From assembly GCF_900142915.1 (NCBI RefSeq), contig NZ_FRCM01000001.1, forward strand, positions 1,612,001 through 1,676,000: a DNA stretch of 64,000 nucleotides, given 5' to 3'. Below are positions 54,286 to 63,417 of the stretch, piece by piece. Origin of the DNA: Mucilaginibacter sp. OK098. Its GTDB lineage: Bacteria; Bacteroidota; Bacteroidia; Sphingobacteriales; Sphingobacteriaceae. A program made the position numbers and the translations under genes. The notes below the pieces were generated by a model. That model had not been told where the DNA came from, did no database searches, and saw nothing but the letters and a program-made list of their open reading frames with translations. How positions within the stretch are numbered: the first letter of the stretch is position 1; every line of letters begins with the position of its first letter.

Positions 54286-54549
54286 TTATTTTTTACCGTG
54301 TTCAGCTATATAATCAGCCATTGTAGCCACATCGATCAAAACTTTACGGCCTTCCCTGGGATCCCTTATATCAATCCCATATTCTTTTTTTAATAACACG
54401 ATCAGCTCAAGCGAATCAATTGAATCCAAACCCAGGCCATCGCCAAATAAAGGTTCATCGTCTTTTATATCAGCTGGTGTAAGGTCTGTAAGGTTTAAAA
54501 ACTTTATAATTTGGGTTTTTAGTTGTTCTCTTAGTTGTGTAGTGTCCAT
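54286..54549 (-). CDS. Acyl carrier protein
   Basis: 87 residues from ATG at 54549. The phosphopantetheine site is Ser43 in GLDSIDSLELIVLL. The frame is open further upstream, but that part overlaps the ABC permease gene and lacks ACP similarity. It lies 9 nt downstream of the permease stop. It probably carries the polyene chain or the acyl parts of the dialkylresorcinol. Confidence 0.9.
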   Translation of the reverse strand: MDTTQLREQLKTQIIKFLNLTDLTPADIKDDEPLFGDGLGLDSIDSLELIVLLKKEYGIDIRDPREGRKVLIDVATMADYIAEHGKK

Positions 54550-54557
54550 GCGGGCAA

Positions 54558-55838
54558 TTATATTAAATTCTTTCGTTTTAACCCTATAAAGGTTACAAAT
54601 TGAAATACAAGCGTTATAATAAACAAAGGTATGATATTGTTTACAACATCCTTTAGTTTTCCTCCCTCGAGGAATAATGTGTAGTAAGCCTGCAGACACC
54701 AGTGCATTGGTGATATGTCAGCAGCCGATTTAAAAAAGCCCTGCATAGCAAAGCTGGGCACCATTAAGCCGCCAACGCAGGCTAATATTACAATTGATAC
54801 GGCGCCAAAGCCATTGGCCTGCTCCTGTGTATCTGCAAACACGCCAACGCATATGGCATAGCTAACCGCGCACCATCCGCAAACAACGGTAACAATAACC
54901 AAAGCTAAAATATCGGCGGGCAAATTCAGTGCAGGCAACCCAAAGAACGGGAACAGCCAGATGCCTATTGAAAATATTACCGCTGCTTGTAACATTGTAA
55001 CCAACAAGTAAACGATCTGCTTTGATAGCAAGCCCACCATATAATTTGTTGGCAGTGTTTTAAGCCTGATAAAACTGCCGCTTACCTTTTCCCTCACCAC
55101 GCTCCCACCTAGCGACATGATGATAAAGAACATGGCAAAAATTGTCCATGCCGGTACATTGTGCTGAGTAGCATTTGGTGTGGTGCGGGTACCATCTTTA
55201 CTAACCGGGATCTCATTGATGGCTGTTTTATTATTCAGCATTTCATTTTCCAGGCTTGCCGGCAGCTGTTTTTCGTTGATAGAAAAGTAAAGGCTTCTTA
55301 AAGTTTCCCTGCTTTCAACCAATTGTAAGGCGCTGCGGATTGCTCCCTGTACAGACATCCTGATCGATTCCTGTAAAATTGGATTATAATAAACAGTAAG
55401 CGGATCAATATCTCCGGCCTCGTGTTTAACCGAATCGCCTTCAAGTCCAAAGCTCTTTAAAGCCTTGCCTGCAATACTTTTTGATTTTGCTGAAACTTTA
55501 ACTGAAAAATTGGCCGGAATAATAACCCCAAGTGTAGCATCCTTTTGGTGCATAGCATCGGTCATCTGCTTTTCGCTTTGATCACCGCTTACCTGCGACA
55601 CCTTGAACATGCCTATTTTATTTATTGCAGCTATCAATTGTTTGCTGGCCTGCCCGGTATCGTTATTATTGATGATGATAGGCAGCCGGTTTTTATTCAC
55701 CAGTTGAAAGGTGCTATTTTGGATACTGGTAACAACCACAACCAAAATAATGGGCATCACAAACATCAGCGAAATCCCCACCTTATCGCGCAGCAAAATC
55801 CTGAGATCTTTTATTATGGTGGATTTGAGCTTAAACAT
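54558..55838 (-). CDS. ABC-2 type transporter permease
   Basis: 426 residues. One N-terminal membrane helix, a large periplasmic loop of about 180 residues, then five helices (from VPAWTIFAMFFIIMSL on), the typical ABC-2 layout with GGSVVREKVSGSFIRLKTLP. It overlaps the ATPase gene by 8 nt. Together they should move a flexirubin precursor or a lipid across the inner membrane. Confidence 0.9.
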   Translation of the reverse strand: MFKLKSTIIKDLRILLRDKVGISLMFVMPIILVVVVTSIQNSTFQLVNKNRLPIIINNNDTGQASKQLIAAINKIGMFKVSQVSGDQSEKQMTDAMHQKDATLGVIIPANFSVKVSAKSKSIAGKALKSFGLEGDSVKHEAGDIDPLTVYYNPILQESIRMSVQGAIRSALQLVESRETLRSLYFSINEKQLPASLENEMLNNKTAINEIPVSKDGTRTTPNATQHNVPAWTIFAMFFIIMSLGGSVVREKVSGSFIRLKTLPTNYMVGLLSKQIVYLLVTMLQAAVIFSIGIWLFPFFGLPALNLPADILALVIVTVVCGWCAVSYAICVGVFADTQEQANGFGAVSIVILACVGGLMVPSFAMQGFFKSAADISPMHWCLQAYYTLFLEGGKLKDVVNNIIPLFIITLVFQFVTFIGLKRKNLI

Positions 55839-56592
55839 CGTTCCTGAGATCCTTTCCTGTTAAGTCCAAAAACATTTGTTCCAGGCTATCTTGTTTATGA
55901 TCTTTCAATAGTTTACCCAGGCTATCCTGTGCTATAATTTTACCATCATCAATCAACGCTACCTTCTCACATAAGCCCTCAGCCTCGCTTAACTGGTGCG
56001 AAGTGTATATCAATGTGGTGCCGTTCTTATTCAATTCCTTCAGGTAATCAATAATGGCAAGCCTTGTTTGTACATCAACGCCAACGGTAGGTTCATCCAA
56101 AAACAGTATTGAAGGTTTATGGATCACACCAATTGCCAGGTTTACCCTGCGCTTCATCCCTCCGCTAAATTTCCCAACCTGTTTATTACGCACATCATTG
56201 AGGCCCAGAATCCCCAGCAATTCATCGGTCCTGGTTTTAATAGTCTTTTTATCTAATCCACTCCATGCGCCAAAAAACTGCAGATTTTCAACCGGACTCA
56301 GTTCCTGGTAAAAAGAAAAATCCTGCGGCACAAAACCAAACAGCTTGTTTACCGCGTTGTTCTGTTTACCAACATCCTGCCCCAAAAGCTTGATATGTCC
56401 TTCATCAGCAGTAAGTAAACCAGTCATCAGGCTAATAAGCGTAGTTTTACCGGCGCCGTTAGGTCCGAATAATCCAAAGCGCTCGCCTTTAGCTACCTTC
56501 AAGTTTAGCTTTGAAAACGATACCTCCGGGTTACCGGGATAACGGAATCCCATATCCTCAACATCTATAGCTAATGGACCTGTTACTGCCAT
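55831..56592 (-). CDS. ABC transporter ATP-binding protein
   Basis: 253 residues. Walker A GPNGAGKTTLIS, Q-loop FVPQDFSFYQ, signature FSGGMKRRVNL, Walker B ILFLDEPTVGVD and switch His in YTSHQLSEAE are all intact. It overlaps the permease gene and the BtrH-like gene and is therefore part of the minus-strand pigment arm. Energises the ABC-2 permease encoded next to it. Confidence 0.93.
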   Translation of the reverse strand: MAVTGPLAIDVEDMGFRYPGNPEVSFSKLNLKVAKGERFGLFGPNGAGKTTLISLMTGLLTADEGHIKLLGQDVGKQNNAVNKLFGFVPQDFSFYQELSPVENLQFFGAWSGLDKKTIKTRTDELLGILGLNDVRNKQVGKFSGGMKRRVNLAIGVIHKPSILFLDEPTVGVDVQTRLAIIDYLKELNKNGTTLIYTSHQLSEAEGLCEKVALIDDGKIIAQDSLGKLLKDHKQDSLEQMFLDLTGKDLRNDV

Positions 56593-57596
56593 TTTATTTT
56601 CTTTAAAGTTTCAAAAGCAGCTTTTTCCACCGCGGCAATTTCGAGCAGATAATCGCCCATGGTGTTAAAATCTTCCTGGCTGCCTATCCTGCCTTTATAA
56701 ATTCCGGCAGCATGTACAGCAGCAGTACGCCACATGTCTCCCGCTTTAGTGAATATACTGCTGATCTCCGTCAATTGGTTGCCTGGCAGGTAAACATCTG
56801 CCTCCTGCAGAAACGCGCCATAGATATACCTAAAACCACCGCCGCCGGTGCCAATCTCTTCTTGCATACGCACCATTTGCGCTAAATAGAGGCCGGCTTT
56901 TTCAAGCCCTAGCTTATCGCGCCACTTTTTTATTTTAAGGCCGGTGTTCTTTATTCCGCTGATCCCCGCAAAGCTTCCGGGTATGCTCAACATATTATAA
57001 ACGTTTTTTTTGATACCGCTTTTTATAGCTTGTTTTATTTGCTCATTGGTAATATCCTTATTTTCTTTAGGGTAATAAATATGCCCTTTAGGCGATAATG
57101 CTCCTTTTGCAAAACGCACCCTTTCCAGCTGATAGCTATCAAGGATATTTGTGTTCTCCATTATTGGATCGCTCACCAAATAGTTATCCCCTTCTTTACC
57201 ATAAACTATTAAGTTATGTCCATTAAAGTGGAAGCGGTATTCTTTTGGAAAATAAGGCAGATAATAAACCCCTACCTGGCAGCCCACAGCATGCCCATTA
57301 TCTAAACACTCATCCAAAAAAGTTTGAGCCTTTTCTTTCGAACTGAATTTCTTTCTTGCAACCGGGATATTTAGCGATTTGCAGGTTCGGTTAAAAATAA
57401 AACCCGGCATAGTGCGGAATGCTATTGCAGGCCCGTTGTTAACCTTTATAAGTGGGATATAGGCAAAAAACAGACCTGCCCCAATACCAAAAGCAAGCGG
57501 CTCGGTTATTTTGCCGCCTGATGCATTCCATAATAAGTTGCTGGTAACGCCCGATTCACAATGTGCAGCCTGACGATGTTCAAAATCAATCTTCAT
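56583..57596 (-). CDS. BtrH-like acyltransferase-family protein
   Basis: 337 residues of the BtrH_N/DUF4872 kind. The N-terminal HCESGVTSNLLWNASGG with Cys13 after a His, followed by AFGIGAGLFFAYIP, matches the papain-like BtrH fold; a later His (FNGHNLIVYGKEGD) and Asp (YLVSDPI) complete a plausible Cys-His-Asp triad. BtrH in butirosin synthesis moves an acyl group from an ACP to an amino sugar. Here it could join the aryl polyene acyl chain to the dialkylresorcinol hydroxyl (inference). It overlaps its neighbours by about 10 nt on both sides. Confidence 0.8.
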   Translation of the reverse strand: MKIDFEHRQAAHCESGVTSNLLWNASGGKITEPLAFGIGAGLFFAYIPLIKVNNGPAIAFRTMPGFIFNRTCKSLNIPVARKKFSSKEKAQTFLDECLDNGHAVGCQVGVYYLPYFPKEYRFHFNGHNLIVYGKEGDNYLVSDPIMENTNILDSYQLERVRFAKGALSPKGHIYYPKENKDITNEQIKQAIKSGIKKNVYNMLSIPGSFAGISGIKNTGLKIKKWRDKLGLEKAGLYLAQMVRMQEEIGTGGGGFRYIYGAFLQEADVYLPGNQLTEISSIFTKAGDMWRTAAVHAAGIYKGRIGSQEDFNTMGDYLLEIAAVEKAAFETLKKIKWQ

Positions 57597-57993
57597 GCAC
57601 GGTCATAGTTTTAAGGTCTTCCACCTTTATGTTAAACGCCTCGGCGTATTTTTGTAATTTTTTGTCGGATAAACTTTTAAACACATTCGGATTTAAGTGC
57701 CGTTTTATCTGCCATTTCCAAAACCCGGTATAGCCTGCTAAAATAGCAATGTCCATCAGCCGGTATTCTATAAAAAACAAAAGCGGACTCGCCTTTCCAT
57801 CAATCACCTGTTGTTTAGCGGCAGCAATACGCTTTTCAATATCGCCCCAGGCCGTATCAAGCGCTGTAATTTTTACATCCCAGCCGCTGCTTAGCTCGGT
57901 AACGTATTTGCCGTTACTATCAGTTGCATAGCAAACTTCTTTGGTTATTTTACCAAGCGAGCTCAGGTCCTGTGGCACATCATCCTTCTTCAT
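57586..57993 (-). CDS. Conserved-looking hypothetical protein of the pigment cluster
   Basis: 135 residues, no signal peptide, no clear membrane helix except a weakly hydrophobic stretch (LLFFIEYRLMDIAILAGYTG). Not a family I recognise. It is charged and mostly helical. Its stop overlaps the start of the BtrH-like gene by 11 nt, so translation of the two is coupled and a functional tie is likely. A Tyr- and Trp-rich middle (TGFWKWQIKRHL) may contact a hydrophobic partner. Confidence 0.65.
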   Translation of the reverse strand: MKKDDVPQDLSSLGKITKEVCYATDSNGKYVTELSSGWDVKITALDTAWGDIEKRIAAAKQQVIDGKASPLLFFIEYRLMDIAILAGYTGFWKWQIKRHLNPNVFKSLSDKKLQKYAEAFNIKVEDLKTMTVHED

Positions 57994-58002
57994 CGGATTA
58001 GT

Positions 58003-59151
58003 TTAGCAAACGGTAAGCATTGCATACATGTACGAGAAACGCGCGCTTTCGGGTACCAACAGCAGGATCTTTTCACCTTTTTTTAACCTGCCGCTTTTAA
58101 ACAGCTCGTCAATCATCAGGTAAACCGAAGCAGCGCCAACATTACCCACTGTATACAGGTTGATAAACCATTTTTCGTAAGGGATCCCACCACCGTATTC
58201 CTCAATCATATCATAGATCTTACTTTTGAAAAAGTTGCTGCTGATATGCGGTAAAAAGTAATCTATATCATTAACAGTAAGGCCTTTCTTTTCAAAGATC
58301 TCCTTTATCTTCCTTCCACCCAGCGGAACTATATTGTCACTTAACAAGGTAATGTCCTGCTTTACACTGAAGATAGATTTGGTCATTACCTCTTCGGGTG
58401 TATAGTCCATAAAGCCTTTTAGTGAGCCATCTTCCTGTTTTTCGCCCCCCATATACATACAGGTTTTCATCTCGTTGGCGTAGGATACACCTTCTATCCA
58501 TTCAACCCTAAGGGATAATCCTTTTTCATTTGGCTTATCAGTCATTAAAAATGCTGATGCGCCATCTGATAACATCCAGCGTAAAAAATCCTTTTGAAAA
58601 GCGATAAATGGGTTTTCTTCCATCTCTTTCAATTTCTGTGCTTCTTCTTCAAAAACCTCTGAAACAAGCAAGCCCGAAAATCTTTCTGATCCTGTAGCAA
58701 CCGCCTTTGTAACCTCGCCCGATTTAATGGCCAGGTAAGCATATTTTAAGGCATGCATCCCTGCACAGCAAACTCCTGAAGGTGAAACCACTTCAATCCC
58801 TCCTACTTCAGGGATCCAGCCATGCGTCATTACGCCATGGCTTGGCATCATCTGGTCGGGCGACGAGGTGCCACATGAAAGCAATTCAAGCCCCTTCATC
58901 TTTTCAGGGTCGTTATCAAACAAGGCCCTAACTGCCTCAGCGGTCATTTGTGCATTAGTATGCGTTGATTTACGATCTTTTGTCAGGGCGTAATACCTGT
59001 TTATAATTCCGTTATTACGAAGTACTATTTTTTTTGATTTTGAGGGTCTATTATCAATATACCCCAGGTATTGCTCCATTTCATCATTTGAAACAGGCTC
59101 ATTAGGGAAAAACGCTGAAGTATGATTGATATAAACTTTGGTATCAGACAT
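58003..59151 (-). CDS. darB: DarB: KAS III-like dialkylresorcinol ketosynthase
   Basis: 382 residues of the KAS III/thiolase family. The active-site Cys129 is in SGVCCAGMHALKYA; His in FLPHISSNFF and Asn in YTVGNVGAAS complete the Cys-His-Asn triad. The length and position next to darA identify it as DarB, which joins two acyl chains to a cyclohexanedione, the precursor of the dialkylresorcinol. It starts 7 nt after the DarA stop. Confidence 0.87.
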   Translation of the reverse strand: MSDTKVYINHTSAFFPNEPVSNDEMEQYLGYIDNRPSKSKKIVLRNNGIINRYYALTKDRKSTHTNAQMTAEAVRALFDNDPEKMKGLELLSCGTSSPDQMMPSHGVMTHGWIPEVGGIEVVSPSGVCCAGMHALKYAYLAIKSGEVTKAVATGSERFSGLLVSEVFEEEAQKLKEMEENPFIAFQKDFLRWMLSDGASAFLMTDKPNEKGLSLRVEWIEGVSYANEMKTCMYMGGEKQEDGSLKGFMDYTPEEVMTKSIFSVKQDITLLSDNIVPLGGRKIKEIFEKKGLTVNDIDYFLPHISSNFFKSKIYDMIEEYGGGIPYEKWFINLYTVGNVGAASVYLMIDELFKSGRLKKGEKILLLVPESARFSYMYAMLTVC

Positions 59152-59158
59152 ATTGGGG

Positions 59159-60064
59159 TTATTGGTTTGTAACTTGTAAGTATTTTAATTTGTTTCTTTT
59201 AATTCGTTTTGATGAAAAAGGCTTTAAAAATATAGCATCGAGTGTAAGTAAAACCGGTGCGCCTAAAAACAGTGCAATAAAAAGATAATATTTAAAGGCA
59301 GCAAGCCATGGGGTCCTATTTTTACGCTTAGCAATAAACTTTGCCCACACTGCAAATATCGGTTTTGCCCTTGCTTCAATAAACATAAGCTTATAACTAA
59401 TTTCAACGGCCTTTTGTTCTATTAATTCGTTCTGCAAAGTATCCCACTCATTATTTTCCAGGTGTTTAGCAACAGTTTTCCCATATTCTGCAGTGCCGGC
59501 TATATCCTTATCTGAAACACCGGGTTTTGGGAAAATATTTAAATAACTGTCCTTTTTTCCGGTCAGCATCCAGTAAAAAATGGTGATAAAACTTATTGGG
59601 TTTGGGTGTTTATCTAATAATGCCACATTCCCAACTAATTTTGCGCCTGCATCTTTGATCATATTTCGAACGCGGACGTAGGAATTTATCCACATATTAC
59701 GTCCGGCGCTTATCGTTATAACGGGTGTATCTTTTATTATTGCTTTAAAATCTTCGCTTTGTAATAATGAATTACTTGGAATGCTTGGCGACAAGAACCA
59801 TGGCTGATAACCTAAGATCACCAAATCATACTTTGTGTCCTTTAAATTTAGCGGTTCAATTGGTTCAGGGATGCCTAAAACGCAGTTTGGCATTACCGAA
59901 AAAAAACTTGATCCCGTCCACGGAAATTTATAATCCGAAACAAGCTTTACCTGTGTTTTTTCAACAGATGCGCCCGCCTCAACCAGTGGAGCAATAAATG
60001 TATCAATGATCGTTCCCATCTGGCCCGACTGGGTATAATAAATAGCAAGGATCTTTTTACTCAT
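59159..60064 (-). CDS. darA: DarA: flavodoxin-like dialkylresorcinol aromatase
   Basis: 301 residues. The N-terminal 180 residues are flavodoxin-like (ILAIYYTQSGQMGTIID with the phosphate-loop pattern; LVILGYQPWFLSPSIPSN); near the end one membrane segment (YYLFIALFLGAPVLLTLDA) anchors it. This is the DarA family of flexirubin and dialkylresorcinol clusters, which aromatises the cyclohexanedione made by DarB. It is just upstream of darB in the same operon. Confidence 0.85.
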   Translation of the reverse strand: MSKKILAIYYTQSGQMGTIIDTFIAPLVEAGASVEKTQVKLVSDYKFPWTGSSFFSVMPNCVLGIPEPIEPLNLKDTKYDLVILGYQPWFLSPSIPSNSLLQSEDFKAIIKDTPVITISAGRNMWINSYVRVRNMIKDAGAKLVGNVALLDKHPNPISFITIFYWMLTGKKDSYLNIFPKPGVSDKDIAGTAEYGKTVAKHLENNEWDTLQNELIEQKAVEISYKLMFIEARAKPIFAVWAKFIAKRKNRTPWLAAFKYYLFIALFLGAPVLLTLDAIFLKPFSSKRIKRNKLKYLQVTNQ

Positions 60065-60099
60065 TTGGGCGCAAAGTTAAAACTATCTCTTTAGCGAAG

Positions 60100-60594
60100 T
60101 TAAAAATCTTCTGCATGCAGCACTTTTGAATTTTTACAGTAATCAATAATTGCATGCTGCACCGATTCGGGTAAGTTTTTAAAATTCTTCCGGACTATTA
60201 ATTTATCTTTTTCAATATCGTTATGGTACTTAACAATTTTTGGTGCATGTTCCTCAATAGCAAGCCTTAAAAAATGGTATTCTGTATTGTCAGCATCGGC
60301 AAGTAAAGCGGTTTCCAGCTTTATACGCCCTTGTTTAAAAAACTTTAATTTTTGTGATGGGACGGCAACTTTACCTGCCTTTCGCATTAACAAAGCGCCT
60401 TCATAGCCTTCTTTATTAGGAGATGAGGACGTTTGCACTATTCCTATCTGGCTGTTTATAGCATCCAGGTTGCCAGAGTCCATTACAGCATAAAAAGCAG
60501 CCTTCTCAAATTTTTGCTGAGCGATGGATGTTTTTACAAATCCAAGTAATACCAGGAACACAAGCCATATTTTCCACTTATAAATCATTTTCAT
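60100..60594 (-). CDS. Secreted hypothetical protein at the head of the dar operon
   Basis: 164 residues from ATG at 60594 (TTG at 60603 would be inside the promoter box). Signal peptide to about residue 25 (ends FVKTSIAQ). Not recognised by motif. It is helical and basic with a mid region that resembles helix-pair repeats (GRIKLETALLADADNTEYHF). The first gene after the consensus promoter, so it belongs to the pigment arm; it might have a role in pigment transfer in the periplasm, but this is only position-based. Transcription would start near 60595, so its mRNA has almost no leader. Confidence 0.65.
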   Translation of the reverse strand: MKMIYKWKIWLVFLVLLGFVKTSIAQQKFEKAAFYAVMDSGNLDAINSQIGIVQTSSSPNKEGYEGALLMRKAGKVAVPSQKLKFFKQGRIKLETALLADADNTEYHFLRLAIEEHAPKIVKYHNDIEKDKLIVRKNFKNLPESVQHAIIDYCKNSKVLHAEDF

Positions 60595-60600
60595 AACTAT

Positions 60601-60630
60601 CAAACATAATTAAATATAAACTTTCGGCAA
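60601..60630 (-). promoter_or_regulatory. Consensus promoter of the minus-strand flexirubin arm
   Basis: TTG (60630-60628), a 19-nt spacer and TATGTTTG (60608-60601) match the Bacteroidota consensus exactly. It drives eight or nine genes down to the VOC gene. The start codon at 60594 is only 6 nt from the end of the box. Confidence 0.8.
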
Positions 60631-60845
60631 GCTAATTATCTGCAAAAATTGAATTTTGATAAGTGGTACTTCAATTACTATCCGCCATTTAACACATAAC
60701 CTCAAGAATTGTTATAATATATGTGATGTATACATTAAATTTAAGGTATTTTCACTTACTTTGAGGTTGCAATTATTGGGTAATCAGTTTTATAAGTTAA
60801 CATTAAGAAGACAGATTAAAGCTACAAAGGTTTAAAGCAGTTTTA

Positions 60846-61661
60846 ATGGATAAAAATCTACTATTTAAAGGTTTATGGGCGGTTATTTTAGGTGGATCGA
60901 GCGGATTTGGATATGCCGCTGCGGAAAAGCTTGCCAAGCATGGTATGAACATAGCCGTCCTTTATCGTGAAAATAAATCCGCAGATAAGGCGCTCAAAGA
61001 AAAACTGGCTCAAATTGCCGAAGCTAACTCAACACTCATTTTACCTTTCAACATAAATGCGCTTGACCAAACCGGGCGTGAACTATTTATAAAAGAATTT
61101 ACAGCTATCGCTCCAAAAAACAGCGTAAAACTTTTACTCCATAGCATTGCCCGCGGTAATTTAAAACCACTTACCATTAAGAATAACCAGGAAGATGAGG
61201 CTTACAATACCTTGTCTGTCGACGATATCCAGATGACCACTTACGCCATGTCAACCAGTTTGCTCGACTGGACAAAATCACTTTTAAATGCTGATCTTTT
61301 CCACAGCGACGGGCGCATAATTGGTTTAACCAGCGAAGGCGCCCATAAATACTGGGAAGGTTATGCGGCTGTGTCAATTGCCAAGTCGTCTCTGGAGAGT
61401 TTGGCAAAATACATGGCCGTTGAATTTAGCGCTTATGGCCTAAAAACCAATGTAATACAGGCAGGTGTAACCGAAACAGCCTCACTAAAAAAGATCCCCG
61501 GAAGTGAGCGATTGCTGGAAATGGGAATAAAAAGAAACCCTTTAGGAAGAATGACAAAACCAGATGACGTTGCCGGTGTTATCTACCTGCTATGTACAGA
61601 TGAGTCCTTTTGGATAAATGGCTCAATTATTCATGTAGATGGCGGTGAACATTGCCGGTAA
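60846..61661 (+). CDS. FabI-like SDR (enoyl reductase or ketoreductase)
   Basis: 271 residues. N-terminal GGSSGFGYAAAEKLAKHG, the FabI-type LLHSIARGNLKPL after strand 4, and catalytic Tyr-x6-Lys in YAAVSIAKSSLE, with C-terminal INGSIIHVDGGEHC. It resembles FabI more than FabG. If it is an enoyl reductase it would saturate the alkyl chains of the dialkylresorcinol rather than the polyene. It is divergent from the minus-strand arm, and the downstream dehydratase follows in 19 nt. Confidence 0.82.
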   Translation: MDKNLLFKGLWAVILGGSSGFGYAAAEKLAKHGMNIAVLYRENKSADKALKEKLAQIAEANSTLILPFNINALDQTGRELFIKEFTAIAPKNSVKLLLHSIARGNLKPLTIKNNQEDEAYNTLSVDDIQMTTYAMSTSLLDWTKSLLNADLFHSDGRIIGLTSEGAHKYWEGYAAVSIAKSSLESLAKYMAVEFSAYGLKTNVIQAGVTETASLKKIPGSERLLEMGIKRNPLGRMTKPDDVAGVIYLLCTDESFWINGSIIHVDGGEHCR

Positions 61662-61680
61662 CATTATTTTTAACAGATCT

Positions 61681-62142
61681 ATGAATAATCATATATTAAA
61701 CCATTTACCATATAAATCGTCTTTCCGTTTTGTAGATAATATCTCGCTGCTTAGTGAAAATGAAGTTAGAGGGGAGTATACCTTAAAACAGGATTCCTTT
61801 TTTTACGAAGATCATTTTGCAGGGAACCCGGTAACACCCGGTGTTATTATTACTGAAATTATGGCGCAAATTGGCCTGGTAGTTTTAGGAATATTTTTGA
61901 TATTAAAGGAAACAGACTTTAATTTTAATGACGATGCAGATCTGTTTCCTTTGCTTACGTCAACAGATGTTTCTTTTTTTAAAATGGTTTTACCGGGTCA
62001 AAAAGTTACTGTAGTTTCTAAAAAACAATATTTCCGCTTCGGGAAGCTGAAGTGCTATGTTGAGATGCTGGACAGTGAACACGAAGTTGTGGCAAAGGGG
62101 ATGTTTTCGGGCATCATAAAAAATATCGAATTAAAAAAATGA
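61681..62142 (+). CDS. FabZ-like 3-hydroxyacyl-ACP dehydratase
   Basis: 153 residues from ATG at 61681. The catalytic His is in DHFAGNPVTPGVIITEIM with the acid in the following helix (TEIMAQIGLVVLG). A Met at 61639 overlapping the SDR gene gives an extra 14 residues, less likely. Overlaps the FabF gene by 4 nt. Dehydrates the intermediate in the alkyl chain or polyene pathway. Confidence 0.87.
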   Translation: MNNHILNHLPYKSSFRFVDNISLLSENEVRGEYTLKQDSFFYEDHFAGNPVTPGVIITEIMAQIGLVVLGIFLILKETDFNFNDDADLFPLLTSTDVSFFKMVLPGQKVTVVSKKQYFRFGKLKCYVEMLDSEHEVVAKGMFSGIIKNIELKK

Positions 62143-63416
62143 GCAAGCGTGTTGTAGTTACGGGAATGGGCATTGTGTCGCCAAACGGTATAGGAATCCC
62201 GGCTTTTTTACATGCTTTACAAAATGGCATATCAGGCATAAAGTTTATGCCGCGTTACCATGATCTTAATTTCAGTTGCCAGGTTGCGGGGATGCCTGCG
62301 TTTGAATGGGAAAGCTTAAAACACAAGAACTACATCTCCGAAGTTACTTTTCATGGTTTAAAAGGCACCAATATCGGTTATGGCCTGGCAGCGGCGCTTG
62401 ATGCCTGGGCCGATTCAGGCATGGGTTACGAAACTGAAGAGCCGCGCTGGGAAACCGGCTGTGTGTTCGGTAACAGTATTGCCGATACAGAGGCCATGAA
62501 AAACGTAATAGCTAAAGTTGATAACAAAGAAGCAAGAAAACTAGGCTCTCGAGTAGTTGAGCAAGCCATGAACAGCGGTGTTACTTCATACATATCAGGC
62601 AGGTTAGGATTGGGCAATAAAATCATCACCAATTCGTCTGCTTGTGCAACAGGTACACAGGCTATATTGATGGGCTATGAGTATATTAAAGATGGTTATG
62701 CAAAACGTATGATTGTTGGTAGCGCCGAACATGTTGATACTTATGTTTACGGAGCCTTTGATTCCATGCGGGTATTATCACGCAAGTTTAATGATAATCC
62801 CGAAAAAGCCTCAAGGCCAATGAGCTTAACAGCAGGCGGCTTTGTACCGGGTTCGGGCGCAGGAGCATTGGTTTTGGAGGACCTGGATTTTGCATTGGAA
62901 CGTGGTGCACATATTTACGCCGAGGTTTTAGGAGGTTCCAGTAATTCAGGTGGCCAACGCCAGGGAGGCACCATGACGGCCGCTAATTCAACAGGCGTTA
63001 CCAGGTGCATTAATGAAGCAATAGCAAATTCAGGCATAAGCGGGGACCAAATTGATCTGATCAGCGGCCATTTAACGGCAACAAATGCCGACAGGCAGGA
63101 AATTCAGACCTGGAGCCAGGCTTTAAACCGAACCGGGGATAATTTCCCGCTCACCAATTCATTAAAGTCAATGATAGGCCATTGTCTTAGTGCGGCAGGT
63201 TCAATTGAAACTGTGGCATCCATATTGCAGATAGTGCATGGGTTTGTGCATCCGAATATAAATTTTGAAGATCCTAACCCCGAAATAACAAATTTGGTAA
63301 GTTTAGATAAGCTGCCTGTTAAAATGATAAAAAAAGAAGTTAACATTGTAGCTAAAGCAAACTTTGGCTTTGGGGATGTTAACGCCTGTTTAATACTAAG
63401 TAAATACAAAAAATAA
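62139..63416 (+). CDS. 3-ketoacyl-ACP synthase II (FabF-like)
   Basis: 425 residues. N-terminal VVVTGMGIVSPNGIG, Cys169 in NSSACATGTQAIL, His311 in SGHLTATNADRQE, His348 in MIGHCLSAAG: the triad is complete. A condensing enzyme of the second pigment arm. The ACP gene follows after 1 nt, so it probably works with that ACP. Confidence 0.92.
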   Translation: MSKRVVVTGMGIVSPNGIGIPAFLHALQNGISGIKFMPRYHDLNFSCQVAGMPAFEWESLKHKNYISEVTFHGLKGTNIGYGLAAALDAWADSGMGYETEEPRWETGCVFGNSIADTEAMKNVIAKVDNKEARKLGSRVVEQAMNSGVTSYISGRLGLGNKIITNSSACATGTQAILMGYEYIKDGYAKRMIVGSAEHVDTYVYGAFDSMRVLSRKFNDNPEKASRPMSLTAGGFVPGSGAGALVLEDLDFALERGAHIYAEVLGGSSNSGGQRQGGTMTAANSTGVTRCINEAIANSGISGDQIDLISGHLTATNADRQEIQTWSQALNRTGDNFPLTNSLKSMIGHCLSAAGSIETVASILQIVHGFVHPNINFEDPNPEITNLVSLDKLPVKMIKKEVNIVAKANFGFGDVNACLILSKYKK

Positions 63417-63417
63417 A

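Noticed and set aside
54550..54699. Upstream extension of the ACP
   Set aside because: It overlaps the permease gene in another frame and has no ACP similarity; ATG at 54549 gives a normal 87-aa ACP.
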